From: Argentina anserina
Lineage: Eukaryota > Streptophyta > Magnoliopsida > Rosales > Rosaceae
NCBI RefSeq assembly: GCF_933775445.1
Contig: NC_065877.1
Location: forward strand, 23,932,001 to 23,996,000
Direction: 5' to 3'
Length of the DNA stretch: 64,000 nucleotides
In this document: in pieces, positions 50,501 to 62,371 of the stretch
Position numbering within the stretch: the first letter of the stretch is position 1
How the letters are laid out: the number at the start of each line of letters is the position of its first letter
Notes under the pieces: generated by a model
Databases searched by the model: none
The model's input: only the letters and a program-made list of their open reading frames with translations
What the model was told of the DNA's origin: nothing
Position numbers and translations under genes: made by a program

Positions 50501-51221
50501 ACACGCCACGTGGTGTGTCGGACACCATGTTGGACACTTGGACACTCCAGCCTGACAAGTGTCGGTGCTACATAGGTACAGAGGTATCGAATAAGTGGCT
50601 ATACCAACAAATAGTTCCTTAATCGATAATAATGTACTCCCTGAAATCATGAACCATCTCAGCTAAGTAGACTGGACAAAACTGAACTTAATATCATATA
50701 CAAATCAATTGACTATGCTCAGGAAAATTGACATGGAAAGCTAGTACCTTTGAAACAATAGTTCCACAATCTGCCTCAACTTGTCGAAACTTGGGAGTGC
50801 TTGAAAATGCACAAACCAAGAGAGTGCAATCTGAAGTCCAATCCTGCTGATATTCTGCTCCCATTTCCAACGCCTGGGACCGCAAAATGCTGCGCTCTGG
50901 ATTAACAAACCCAGATAATACAAACACAACCCCTTCCTGAACATAAGACAATCACAACATCAGCCTAAAACCAACTAGTCCAACGATAAATACACATTCG
51001 ATGCTATCTAATACCATAAGCTTGGACACGTTTGTTGTTCCTGAGCTGGATTCACCGGAATTCTTGCCGCTTGTGCGGCCTCTCCCTTGCCTGGGGTTCT
51101 GACCCTCACCTTCACCATCCCCTTTCTGCTTTTTATCACTCTGATTGTCTCTTGAACTCATCCAAGAAGGAAGGCTTCGGCTCCCCCCGGGCTTATTACC
51201 ACCATTCTTGGACTGAGACAT
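47561..51221 (-). CDS. XRCC1: XRCC1, DNA single-strand-break and base-excision repair scaffold
   Basis: Exons 51221-51015, 50936-50748, 49806-49695, 49436-49354, 49200-49087, 48802-48716 and 47890-47561 join in phase with GT/AG borders to 373 aa, close to the plant family length. Plant XRCC1 has one BRCT domain and lacks the vertebrate N-terminal domain and second BRCT. The N-terminus is basic and Ser/Gly-rich with SLPSWMSSR. The BRCT starts at residue 70 (GVVFVLSGFVNPERS) and ends near residue 145 (EWISECYTQKK). Later parts contain KKWAVNDLKKTISWLES, a KKKRK nuclear signal and an acidic end. An upstream in-frame ATG at 51239 would add six residues; the 51221 start fits the family better. It is in the same orientation as NAA15, whose start lies 10.6 kb downstream beyond mobile elements. 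Confidence 0.93.
50228..50575. mobile_element. hAT-like MITE in XRCC1 intron 2
   Basis: The left end is CTATGTAGCATGGACACT and the right end reads CTATGTAGCACCGACACT inward. Flanking 8-mers are GTACAAAG (50220-50227) and GTACAGAG (50576-50583), one mismatch. An 8-bp duplication with these ends fits hAT MITEs. Inside, about 50469-50512 holds a near-perfect palindrome built on GACGTGGCGTGT / ACACGCCACGT. Confidence 0.75.
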
Positions 51222-51824
51222 ATCAAAACACCACTCCAAATGCTTCTAATCAAAACCTACACAAAATGCACCTGTGCCCCAGTTAGGATAATTGGGCAAA
51301 CACTCCAGCTTCACCAATTGATGCATGCATTTTTACCTGAACTTCATAACTGGTCTCAGTCTAACCCAAAATTGCTAGAACGTTACATATGTATCCAGAA
51401 AACAAAGACCCATAACTAAAGAAAACACCAAAAACAACCTTGATTGGTTTGAATAGAATCAAATAAATAAAAATTCCGGTTCAAAATTCCGGTTCATCGA
51501 AAAGAAAATTCTTGCATCATCAGCATGCACCCAGATTTCGGGAAGAGATATGAATTTAAGAGCGTATACATAATCATGTTTCTGTTACCTTGGTTTCTTT
51601 TGCTTTTGATCACCGGAATGATTCCAAGTCTTTGCGTTTGGGTGTTGTTCTACTCTCTCAGGTGCTCTGTTGTACAAAAAATGAATACCCAGTTGGGGTC
51701 GGATAAAGCCCAAAGAGGATAGCTAAGGGGCAAAGGGGGTAATAAATAATTTATTTTCCTCTTTATAACCGGAACTCTATTGAAAAATAGGTTGTCCTAT
51801 GAAAAAAAGTGAAAAACTATACTA
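51222..51824. other. XRCC1 upstream region
   Basis: It carries the presumed XRCC1 promoter and 5' leader on the minus strand. No TATA box or motif can be chosen with confidence. The copia copy B 5' LTR starts 604 bp upstream of the XRCC1 start codon. Confidence 0.4.
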
Positions 51825-52032
51825 TGTTCCGGGAGAATTACTATTATACTGTTGTGTGTGTTTTAACTTTATTAGATTTCATGTTAAAGATATATTAGCA
51901 TCTCTGTAATAGATTAGGACTCCGAATCCTACGAGATACCACAGCATATATAAGCCTCATTATCAATCAATAAAAGGTTACGTTCTCTTCCATTATGTTG
52001 TTATTATTCTTGTTTCGTTCCTCCTCAAACAC
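51825..52032 (+). repeat. 5' LTR of copia copy B
   Basis: It starts TGTTCCGGGAG and ends CTCAAACA. It is followed by the same primer-binding-site-like ACGTTATCA as copy A. Confidence 0.85.
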
Positions 52033-54706
52033 GTTATCATGCATTTTGTTCTAAAGTGTCTGAGCGATGAGGCCACCAGAAAAATATATCCTAACCATAA
52101 AATCTCAATCTCCGACAACCTTTTCTTTTTGGAATAGCTTGAATTTTCCGACAATTTGTTGTCGGCAAAAGTAGAAAAAGGGATGAATCTGCTATGGGCA
52201 CCCAGACCTCTTCTATGGGCACCCATCTCCTTCCTTGGCCTGCGTCAGTCGACTCTGTGCCGGCGACACATGCAGCTCCAGCCCCGACGTCTTCCCTTTT
52301 CCATTCGACGCCGACCCAGTTCCAGTTTGATGACCAAAATCTCAATGGTCGTCGACCTCTGCTCCTCTGGCGACAAAATGGATTCGTCACGCCGCCATGA
52401 ATTTGTCGCCTTCATCGAGCCTCCACGGCGCTCCGACGACCCTGCTAGCGAATCTCATCAGTCTAGAACGGCAACGACCCCCCTCAGTTGCCCTCCTCCT
52501 CGCAACCCCGACGTGACGAATCCATGCCGCCGTTAGGGGAGATATTGAATGCTCTCATTCCGGTTTTAACGCCAGGAATTGACATGGTGTCTCACTATGT
52601 CTCATTTAGATCCTGCACTACTCAAAGTGAGCAAAAGTGCAACGCATTATCGACCTCAAGAAAGTTAAAGATTTAATGCTCAATGAGTTTACCGATATTG
52701 CGAAAGTGACGAGATCTCACATAAATGATGTGATGTGCCGGTAAGGATGGAACTCTCATAATATGGGAGAATTTCATATGACCTAGTCCTAGCACCATTG
52801 GCACCATCCCTGACAGTGGGAGGAAGCCGACGATGGCACCATCGTACGCTGTGGTGTTGTCGGCGCCCGTGGTATTGCATCACAAAACAAGGGTGGCAAA
52901 CGCAAAGATGAACTAGTAAGGGTCATAGCTTCGGTATTGGCTCCTACTTAGATGAGGGGGAGACCATTATTCTTTGGAATCAAAACCAAAAAGAAGCGAG
53001 ATGCGTAGACACAAGTATTCACGCATCATCAAGAGATATTCTCTGAACATGTCTATCAACTAAGTTTCGGTGGGACGCTACATACTCCTTTTGTTGATGT
53101 TAAAGAACAAAAGAAATTTCTCAAATTGATCATATAAGCGTGCGCGTATGTTAATGGATTGATCTCTCATGATTGATGATGTATTCGTTTATGCTCTTAT
53201 TCCGTTGTAAAGTACCAATAATGAGCAAGTTGATCGAAGTGGAAAAAATAAATACAGGCTGAACTAGACTTGTTATGTTAATCATTGTTCGTAAGTGTAA
53301 TGAGAAAGATGAAGTCATGCGATATTTGTAAGACTTATGGCGCAAATATTGTCTCATTATCCTAGTCTTAATTTCTATGAGTTATATTCTCTCGTTATGG
53401 ACATAATTATTTTCCCCTACTTGATCAGTAGTAGTGTCAATGGAAACTGATTTGCAACATATGATAGTTGTCATAGAATATCTGTAAATATATCTTGACA
53501 CATATATGAAAGTACCCGAATGACATTAATTGCTTAAATGCCTCCAGACCACGAAGAGCTTATGCAGTCTGATTGCGACGTTCGAGAGAACATAGTACAA
53601 TCGGTTGCAAGAATTTTATACCCATGCGTGTTCATATGAAAGCCAATTTTTGGACTCTATTCTGTCTAAGTAAAGATGATGAAGAGATTCAATGAGTTAT
53701 AGATTCATATATGTTAGTGTTGTTGAGACACTATTGCTTTCATTATCATGTGATCAACTATGCACTTATGCATCGTCATTGGACTTGCATTGCTCTTTTA
53801 ACACGTGTTACACTTAGTGAACCAACACAAATCTTATCCACATAAACGCCACCAGCAGCTCCAGCACCATCAACGTACGCCATGCATACGGTTTCATCTC
53901 GGACCAAAATCAGTCCTCCATTTGTCCATTCCCCCATTCATTTGTGAAAGACACATTGAATGTGACAAATCAGAATCTGTCTAGTTTCGTATGTCAACTT
54001 CAATGAGACTTACAGAATAGCTCGCTCAATGAAATATGGTGAATTTGGTACCGTTGGAAAGGTCAATGTGTCTACTTTCCAGGACACCAACCATTTATTC
54101 ATAGTTATCGTATTGAGTGAGTTATGACCATTTTAACAAAGTAGGACAGTTATGTCTGGAAATTTTCAAGTCAGTCAACTTCGACAGAGCATTGTGAACT
54201 ACTCCGATCGAATTAGGTTGTGAACTTTATGTCATTGGAAATCCACGGGTGTCTACTTTCCAGAACATTTTATGGTTCACTAATACCTATTGTGAAGAAG
54301 AAATTATGGTCCTTTAAGTGAGTGAATATCATTTTACCCGAGAATCTGATTTTCATTGCAAACTCTTGTTTTGAGTTGTTATGCAATCTTGTTTCCTAAG
54401 ATCTAAGTTTGGCTATGTATAGCATGTATGATCTAAGGATGTGTGGCTAGATTAATGATCAATCATTAGCCCAAAACTACGTTTAAGAAGCATATAATGA
54501 ACGTTTGATACGTTGTTCTTTGTACTCCATGATTATGACACTAATCAGGGGGAGTTGTTTCGTAGACTTCAGGGAGAGTCTACCTCACATGATGCTATCA
54601 AATGTAGACGGTGCATTGTGCTCTTTTTCTCTTCGAACAAGCTTTTGTTTTTACCGAGGCAACGTTATGTGCACCATGCAACCTAGGCATGTGACACAAG
54701 GGGGAG

Positions 54707-54923
54707 TGTTCCGGGAGAATTATTATTCTATTCTTGTGTGTGTCTTAACTTTATTAGGTTTCTTGTTAGAGATAGATTCGCATCTCTGTAATAGATTAGG
54801 ACTTTGAATCCTACAAGATTGTAGTTATGTAATGCCTATATATAAGTCCTATTATCAATCAATAATGGGTTACGTTATGTTCTATTACGTTGTTATTATT
54901 CTTGTTTCGTTCCTCCTCAAACA
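54707..54923 (+). repeat. 3' LTR of copia copy B
   Basis: It starts TGTTCCGGGAG after a purine tract and ends CTCAAACA. It retains TAATGCCTATATATAAG, which the 5' LTR has lost. Confidence 0.85.
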
Positions 54924-55056
54924 TAACAAAGAAAAACCATGAAAATAACCCCCATTTGCCATAAAAAAATGTGGGAACACATAAACGGCGAGACAATGAC
55001 AAATACTATTTTGATTCTAAACTAATGTTAGTTAAATTATAAACCACACAATTTGT

Positions 55057-55960
55057 GTAAAGGATTTTTTTTTTTGCAATAGTACGTGAAGTTTAACCCA
55101 CTATTAACATTAATATTTCATATTTCAAATCATCAACTTTGGTACGTGACTTTTAAACAATTAAGTAGAATATATACAAGCCGTCACAGAATTTTCGTTA
55201 ATCAATATGATTCTGGTTAAAACTGAACGGACAAAACAGTCTATTCAATATATTTTAATTTCTTCTTCCTCCTCCCTTGAAAACCCAGATCGGCCAAACT
55301 TAAACCAACTGAAATCAGATCAACCACCCCCATTGGTCTTCTTCTTCCCTTTACGATCTACGTACTTGGTGACCAATTATGTATTAGTCTTCTTCTTTGT
55401 TGACTCTTGGAATTCGAGGTGAGTTAAGGAGTAGTGTTGGTTTCACCGACGAGTTTGGGAATTAGGAGTAGTAGTTGATGCGACTGTGGTGGTGGGATGC
55501 GGGTTTTCATCTTAGATTGTCGTGGTGAGAGCGGTTGTGGGTTTGGATTGGTTGTCTTATTTCTCATCTTCATCTATGCAATTGGATTAAAGATTGTTGA
55601 TGGGTATGAGTTAATTGAAAATTGTGGATGGAGACGCAGTGGTAGAGAGGAAGAAGACAGAGAAGTATGAATCAATATTGCTTCAAACCCTTAATGAGAA
55701 TTCACTGCTCTTTGCCTCTGCGTTCGGTGGTTAAGTTCTTCCCCAATGAAATTTTGATTTCTTGCTTTGTCATAGAGTAAAATACCAAAGTTATCCATAT
55801 GAATAATGAATAATAACATTAGATTAACAGTGTTATTAACAACGTGTATAGATTCTTATTAACGACTTGAAAGTCATGTATTAAAATTAATAATTTAAAA
55901 CATGGTACACTAATATTAATAGTGGGCTATATTTGGTATACTGGTATCAGAATTTCCCCT
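55057..55960. mobile_element. Inverted-repeat element, possibly Mutator-like with captured sequence
   Basis: The left arm (about 55065-55170, with AACCCACTATTAACATTAAT, GGTACGTGACTTTTAAA) pairs with the right arm (about 55850-55945, reading inward GCCCACTATTAATATTAGT and ACATGACTTTCAA). The right end read inward is GGGGAAATTCTGATACC, resembling the Mutator-like end at 10380. The centre (about 55240-55740) is richer in GC and looks gene-derived but matches nothing that I know. No clean target duplication was found. Confidence 0.5.
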
Positions 55961-56184
55961 TTAGTAAAACGAAACCTAATTGAGTTTTTTCATCATTAAG
56001 CTATTATTTTGAATACATTAATTTGTTGCAGTTGCATCCACAACTATAGTATGTAGTTTGTTTGTCACATATGTAATGGTCATTGTGGATCTTAATTGTT
56101 TAAATTTAATTAATTTTCTAAATTTTCAAGTCAGATGCCGTAGAAAAGATTTCCGGTGTGGATTTTAAATTGGGCAAAGTATAA

Positions 56185-57839
56185 AAAGGTACCATATCCT
56201 AATATATATTAAAAAAAAGTCACTTTAAAATATTTTATGGACTATTTTACCATTTCTTACTATTTTTTTTTCCTTCTTTTTCTAATTTCGTCTATAACTT
56301 TTTCGTTCGGTGATAGATTTTAACGAAATTGGTACCGTTAGAAAGACCTCGCTCCCCTCTTTCATTTGATATACTACCATTCCGAATTGACCAACCTTAT
56401 AAGGCTCAACAACCATCACAAAGGGTTGCCGCCATCAATGGCGGTGCTTCAAGCAATTCCGGCGAAACCGAAGCTCAAGGTTCCCTAATTCCTGCTATTC
56501 TCTTCATTCTGAGCATACTTATACCAATCTCATTTGAATTTTAACAAAATTTCACATATTTCCGCATTTCCTCTCGGTATGTCACAACTCCTGTCACAGA
56601 CATTGTCACAAACGCTGTCACAGACACTGTCACACCTACTGTCACAACCGCTATCACACTATCTATTTACACCCAGTGTCACAACCTCTGTCACACTACT
56701 TGTCACAACCACTATCACACTACCTATTACACTAACTGTCACACCTCCTATCACACCCACTGTCACAGAAGCTGTCACACTATTTATTTACACTAACGAT
56801 TACACCCACTGTCATACCAATCTCATTTGAATTTTAACAAAATTTCACATATTTCCACATTTCCTCTCGGCATGTCACAGCTCTTGTCACAGACGTTGTC
56901 ATAGACACTGTCACACATACTGTCACAACCGTTATCACACTATCTATTTACACCCACTGTCACAACCTCTGTCACACTACCTGTCACAACCACTATCACA
57001 CTACCTATTACACTAACTGTCACACCTCCTGTCACACCTCCTATCACACCCATTGTCACAGAAGTTGTCACAGACGCTGTCACAACCGCTATCACACTAT
57101 CTATTTACACCCACTGTCACAACCTATGTCACACTACCTGTCACAACCTCTATCACACTACCTATTACACTAACTGTCACACCTCCTGTCACAACTCTTC
57201 CACATGCTCCATCTCCGCCACAAAATCACAACCTAAGGCGGCTCCTATTCCGGCAAAAATCGGTATGAGAGAATCTCTGGTACTGCGAAGGCAAAGCCTA
57301 GATATGAGAATCCTTGATTTCCTTGTAGCTCTTTCTGTCGTCCTTGAGCCTCTGACCCCGCACTTGCGCCTCTGACCAGGCTATGACGATTTGCGCCTCC
57401 CTCTACGCCGTTGACATGATCTGAACGGCATCGTCCTACACCGACAAGCTCCACCTCCATTTCGTCTGTATATGCCTCTCCCTCCCCTTTTACGATGACA
57501 ATTCCTCCCACACCATTACTCGTTCACAGACTTGCAAGGGCCACAACTAGTGGGTCTCCAACATCACCTTCTCTTCCGACTACTGCTTCGGCGAGGTGTG
57601 TTGGTGAAGTCACCGGTGAAGAAAGCTTCAGTGAAGGCCCAGATCGAGATTGAATGGCGATTTAATTATAGTGGCAAAAAATGTAATTTTTCATAACTTT
57701 ATGGGCAACGCTTTAAGCCCATTTACCGTTTGATTTTTTTCAAATTTTCAAAACTTATGTGACTTTTTTTTCTAATTTTATGTGTTAAAATCGACTATTT
57801 TATAAGAAGCTTTTTTAAATTTTCTTAAGAAAAAAGAAA
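56185..57839. mobile_element. Insertion of unknown class flanked by an 11-bp direct repeat
   Basis: GCAAAGTATAA occurs at 56174-56184 and 57840-57850, consistent with a target-site duplication around a 1,655-bp insertion. The ends are not inverted repeats. The inside holds a Pro/Ser-rich frame at 56329-56544, the 12-bp-period minisatellite and a GC-richer segment at 57200-57650. The long duplication fits a non-TIR Mutator-like element or a retroposed sequence. The right edge is 159 bp before the CENP-C start codon. Confidence 0.5.
56576..57200. repeat. 12-bp-period minisatellite, itself duplicated
   Basis: Units of 12 bp on the pattern TGTCACANNNNN follow each other (TGTCACAGACAT, TGTCACAAACGC, TGTCACAGACAC, TGTCACACCTAC), with TATCACACTATC variants. 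A larger unit of about 295 bp beginning CCAATCTCATTTGAATTTTA occurs at 56524 and again at 56817. Because the period is a multiple of three, open frames rich in Thr/Val or Leu/Ser arise by themselves. Confidence 0.9.
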
Positions 57840-57960
57840 GCAAAGTATAAGGGCATATTTGCAAAGAAAAAACATAGTGGGAATTCAAAACGGGGATTCG
57901 CTTCATCACACTACCGGCTCCCGCTTGTGCTCGCATCTCATCTTTCCTCTCAAATTAGGG

Positions 57961-57992
<32 letters not shown>
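57961..57992. repeat. (CT)n tract in the CENP-C leader
   Basis: An uninterrupted CT run ends 17 bp before the start codon at 58009, so it is almost certainly in the 5' untranslated region. NAA15 has a similar CT-rich leader in its own sense. Confidence 0.85.
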
Positions 57993-57997
<5 letters not shown>

Positions 57998-58008
57998 CGA
58001 ATGTGAAG

Positions 58009-61000
58009 ATGAGTCGGAGCTCCGACCCAGAGAACCCGCTTCTGGGCTACACTCTCTTCCCCAACCTCAAGTTCACGCCGGACCCATCCAAACCCTACGA
58101 CTTCGACCGCGAACTCCAAGCCATCGACCTCCACCTCAGGTCCACCACGGTAACCACTCCTTACTCTCCTCACTCTACTTTCGTTAATTCATCTCCGATT
58201 TAGTTTCGATTCAACTCAATTATGTATCTCTTAGGCTGATTTAAGTAGAATTACTGCGGTCTTGGCTTGGCTTGATCAGAAGAGCACATTTGCCTTTTAA
58301 TTTTCTCACTTTTGAAACTTTGATTCGGAATACATAGTGGAAAATGAGGACTTGGTGAGTTTGTAGTGGTTATGGAGTTTTTTAGTTGAAATTTGGAGTC
58401 CTGCAAGTGAACAATTTTGGAGATTTCGAATGCGGCGAAACTCTGATCCTATTTCTGTTGTTGTATTTGTGCATTTTTGCCTGTCAAATGTCGTTACAAA
58501 ATCCGATTCATTTTCGATATGTTGTGATTTGGAGGAGTTCAAGTTTTGTTTCGTATTTGTGTGTTACACTGTGAGTTTAATGTGGTGGTATGCTGCTTTA
58601 ATCTCTGGGAAGCAATCAAAGTTAATTGTTTTGTTTCTGCTTTGTTCAGGCTTCACTGCCTGGTATTAAAGAGCAGGCAAAGAACATTATAAGTGGCACA
58701 GTTCCGGAGTCGGAAATATCACAAGCCTTGAAACGCCTGACTGAACAGGTTCCTGGAAATGCTGTTGAAAATCACCGGGAGAGAAGACCAGACTTGGGTC
58801 GTCAAAAACGGGCTCGTTTTTCTTTAAAACCTAATTTCAGGTAATGCTTGTTGTTGTTGGTTCATTTTTGTTAGATAAGTGCTTTACTCTTGTTCAGATA
58901 GAGGTTGATTCTTGTTGTATTCGTATTGCAGTCAACCTGATATTACTTTAAGAGCAACTTTTGATTCCAAAAAGTACAAAGACCCCGAAGAATACTTCAC
59001 CAACTACGAAAGGAATGAGAGTACGTGTGCTTTTGCTGTGTATTCCTGAGTTGACAGTGCACCCTTTTTGTTATGTAAATTATTAATGTATTGTGGTTGG
59101 TGGACAGATGCTAAAAGAGAACTGGAGAATCAGATGGGTTGCGCTAGTTTGGATGGAGATAAGCAGAATCCATCACAGATTACACGTGCCAGGCGACCAG
59201 GAATTCCGCGGTAAAATTATACTATGCTTTTCCAAAAGATAAACAGTTTCAGTGCGCTCCTTTTTTTCATCTGAGACTATTTTTATTCACAATGCAGGAG
59301 GTCTGTGAAATACAAGCATCGTATTTCAGCACTTGATAGTGAAATCAATGAGAGTGTTATATTCACTCAAGACACATTTGAAACAAGCATTTTCAGTCCA
59401 CAGAAGCACAGCTCATATAACAAATCGCAGGAAAATGTTGAAAGGGAGGAGACGGATTTACCTGGTAACACAATCCCAGCTAAGGGAAAAATGTTTATGA
59501 GTACCTACTGTAAATCAATTTTTACTCCTTGCCTATGATTTTGTTTTGCTGAGAACTTTGGATTTATGTTCCCCATGCTCTTGTTATTCATATCTGATGG
59601 CATGGTACCTGTTCTTCATAGGTTCAAAAGTCAAGGACGACAACAGTAGGAACAATGAAATCCTGGATGGGCTGTTGTCTCAGCCTACCGAAGAACTAGA
59701 AGGGGATGGCGCTGTGCGTCTTGTAAAGGAGAGCTTGCACATTAAAAACTTTGAACTAGAGGATATCTGCCTTCAAGAAATCCCACATATCCAAATAGCT
59801 GATTTGAAGTCTTCCAGAAGAACCTTGCCAAATCCTAGACAAACACCACAAAAGAGCCCGTTGGCTTCATTGTCTGTACTTAGTAAGAGAAGCTCACTGT
59901 CAATTGCATCAAAAGACCCATTTTCAGCTTTTGATATTGATCGAGTTCTCGAGACAAATCCTTCTTCAGTTGAGAATAGAAGTAAACAATCTGATGTGAT
60001 TGGCATTGCAGAGAAGAAAATGGTTTCTGATGAGCTGAGGTCACCTTTAATTAAACAAAATGACAAGATTGAAAGTGTGAAAACAGGTTCATGTGAGGTG
60101 GCTATTAAAGAATTCAATAATGCATCAAAAAGGTCTAAGAGGAAGAGCCTAATTAGACCTGGTGTTGCTCATGATGTTGACATGGAGGAGGAGATTGGAG
60201 GCAGTAAGGTATTGAATGAGACAATTAGTATGCCTGAAGGTGATACAGATTCTATGGCAAATGGGGTCAATTATAGCGACAAGGTCTGCTTACCTTTTGA
60301 ATTTTCACATTTTTATTTCTGGGATTGTAAATGGTCGCTTATGTTGTATTCCATTGATGAGATACAGGTGGAAGAGAAGCTGCTGGAAGCAGATCCTGAA
60401 GTTAATGCGGCAGATTCAACTCTTGAGAAGTTTAATGGTGCTGAGAGTCAAGTTGCCGATGATGTGATTTATAGTGATAATATACGAGAGGAAGACAGTA
60501 CGCACAAAGCAGTGCCTGAACATAATGTGGTAGACTCAACTTTGGAAACAGAGCCTGGATTTGATATTGCAGACTCAACAGTGGAAAACTTGGATGCTGC
60601 AAGTCAATTAGGTATGATCTGAATTCTGCTTCATGTCATTTCATGCAACAAACTGTTCAATGTTTTTTTAACCCGATTTCTCTTATCAAATTGACAAACC
60701 CTACGGTTCTGTCTGTTCTGATCTGTTTCTGGTCGAGTTCTCAATTAAAATATGTCTGCACTTGGTGCGAAGGAAAACTAAAAAATGTGTTCAACAAACT
60801 GAACAAATATATTCTAGAGGAAGTTGCAAAGCATCCACTGCTGAAGTTAATGAAGGTTGTGAGACTTACTTAAACTGTCAATATGGAAACATTTATGCCT
60901 ATATGGCAACACTTGTATGGCAACACTTGTTTGACATCCTTTTACACATCCGTGAACGAGTGTGAGTAGCAAGATACTTGAGCGGCCCTTCTTGGGTGGC

Positions 61001-62371
61001 CCCATGGGGTAGAGAGGTCTTTTGTTTGAGTGCCACCTATAGCTGTAGTTGTGTGGCCCATACTGGGCACTAGGGGATTCCGGCGGCATCTTGTGGGATA
61101 TTAACCTCTCCCCTTCGAGCTTTTTTCATCAAATAGAAAATATCCTGTTACACAAATCCTTCAGCTTTTCAACTAAGCTTTATTTATTTTTTTATCCATT
61201 GATTTTATTTAGATAACTTCTGTTCTAATCACTTCTCTATTCCATTTCTTAATTTTCCAACAGATCAATCACACTCGACTTCAGTTGAGGAGCATCCAAG
61301 CAATCCTGTCTCAAGAAACCCTGACATTGGTCTAGAGAAGCAGAATGAGGTTACTAATTGCAGACTATTTTCATTTTGCCACTCTTTCATATTATTTGCT
61401 GATTGTCCTGATCTTTTAGTTCCTGACTGCCTGCGGCTAACTTCTAGGCCTCTAGCATTGGTTCTGTTTGTATTCTATCATAACTTTGGCTATTGCTGAG
61501 ATGCAATAGTGTTCTCATGTTTAAGTAGCCTAGCCATATAACTTTCTTTTGCAAATTGGGTCATGCGGTGTTTCCGCTACTGAATGCTCATACTTATGCT
61601 GATATCTAAGTTAACAACTAATTTTACATGCATTATTTTTTGTGAGACAGATTACGCAAGAGCATTCAGGAGTTTCATTGGATAAACCTACTGAAGCAAA
61701 CTCACGTTCACGCAAAACACAGAAGAAAAAAGAAGTTTCTAAACGGCAAAGCCTAGCAGGTATGTACTGCTGCAAAACTGACCTTTGTATTCTTATGACC
61801 ACATCTACAAAATCTCGTCTTGTTTCTCGATAAGTTGTAATATTTCATATCTGATGTTTCCATAGGTCATGGTACCATATGGAAATCTGGGGTAAGGCGG
61901 AGCACCAGGATCAGGACAAGACCTTTGGAGTATTGGAAAGGGGAACGGCTATTAATTGGGCGCATACATAATAGTGAGTACCTTGTAATGATATTTTGGT
62001 TTTTAGTCATGATGTATTATTACACTTGTATAATATGCTTGCAAAAGTTTCTATATGTTTATATAGATAATAAATGTTTGAACATACTATGTTCCTTGAA
62101 GAATAAATGATAGAAACTCGCATGCCTTTAGTTTAGTTTCTGCCTTTCTAGCCTCTTGCATGTATCTGGTTTGCTTTTGTGTTTTCTATTTTCTTTAAGA
62201 AATACATGGGTGAAACAAATTAATTATGATGAGTTTCTTGCAGGTCTGCCGACGGTAATTGGGATGAAGTATGCCTCTCCTGGAAAGGGTGAGGGAGATG
62301 GTTCTTTGAAGGTGAAGTCGTTTGTCTCCGATAAACACAAAATGCTTGTTGACCTAGTTTCATATCATTAA
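58009..62371 (+). CDS. CENPC: CENP-C, inner kinetochore protein
   Basis: Exons 58009-58149, 58650-58840, 58932-59020, 59108-59210, 59298-59464, 59622-60283, 60368-60611, 61264-61349, 61651-61759, 61866-61973 and 62244-62371 join in phase with GT/AG borders to 675 aa, near the usual plant size. CENP-C binds centromeric CENH3 nucleosomes and links them to the outer kinetochore. The diagnostic CENP-C motif is at residues 608-631 ([19 protein letters not shown]), with Arg612, Trp621 and Arg625 in the expected places. The N-terminus has [12 protein letters not shown], and a basic KQRKARF-like stretch follows near residue 105. The middle is acidic and disordered, with DSTLE repeats near residues 470-520. 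No C-terminal cupin domain is present, as in other plants. Intron 6 (84 bp) is in frame and open, so a longer isoform is possible. Confidence 0.94.

Larger units (their letters stand above)
51825..54923 (+). mobile_element. Ty1/copia element, copy B, strongly decayed
   Basis: LTRs at 51825-52032 and 54707-54923 start TGTTCCGGGAGAATTA and end CTCCTCAAACA. ACGTTATCATGCAT follows the first LTR, and ACACAAGGGGGAG precedes the second. Internal remnants match copy A: GTGCAACGCATTATCGACCT (52637), AAAGTGACGAGATC (52704), a GC-rich block with TGACAGTGGG, and short RT pieces near 53370-53590. Gag and protease are essentially gone. Flanking 5-mers TACTA and TAACA do not match. The LTRs differ by an indel of about 9 bp and many substitutions. 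Confidence 0.85.

Noticed and set aside
56576..57200. CRISPR-like array
   Set aside because: The repeats are 12-bp imperfect units without spacers, in a plant nuclear genome.
56534..57268. Thr/Val- and Leu/Ser-rich proteins from the 12-bp repeats
   Set aside because: A 12-bp period keeps every frame open whenever the unit lacks stops. The larger duplication doubles the effect. No start context or flanking exons support a gene.
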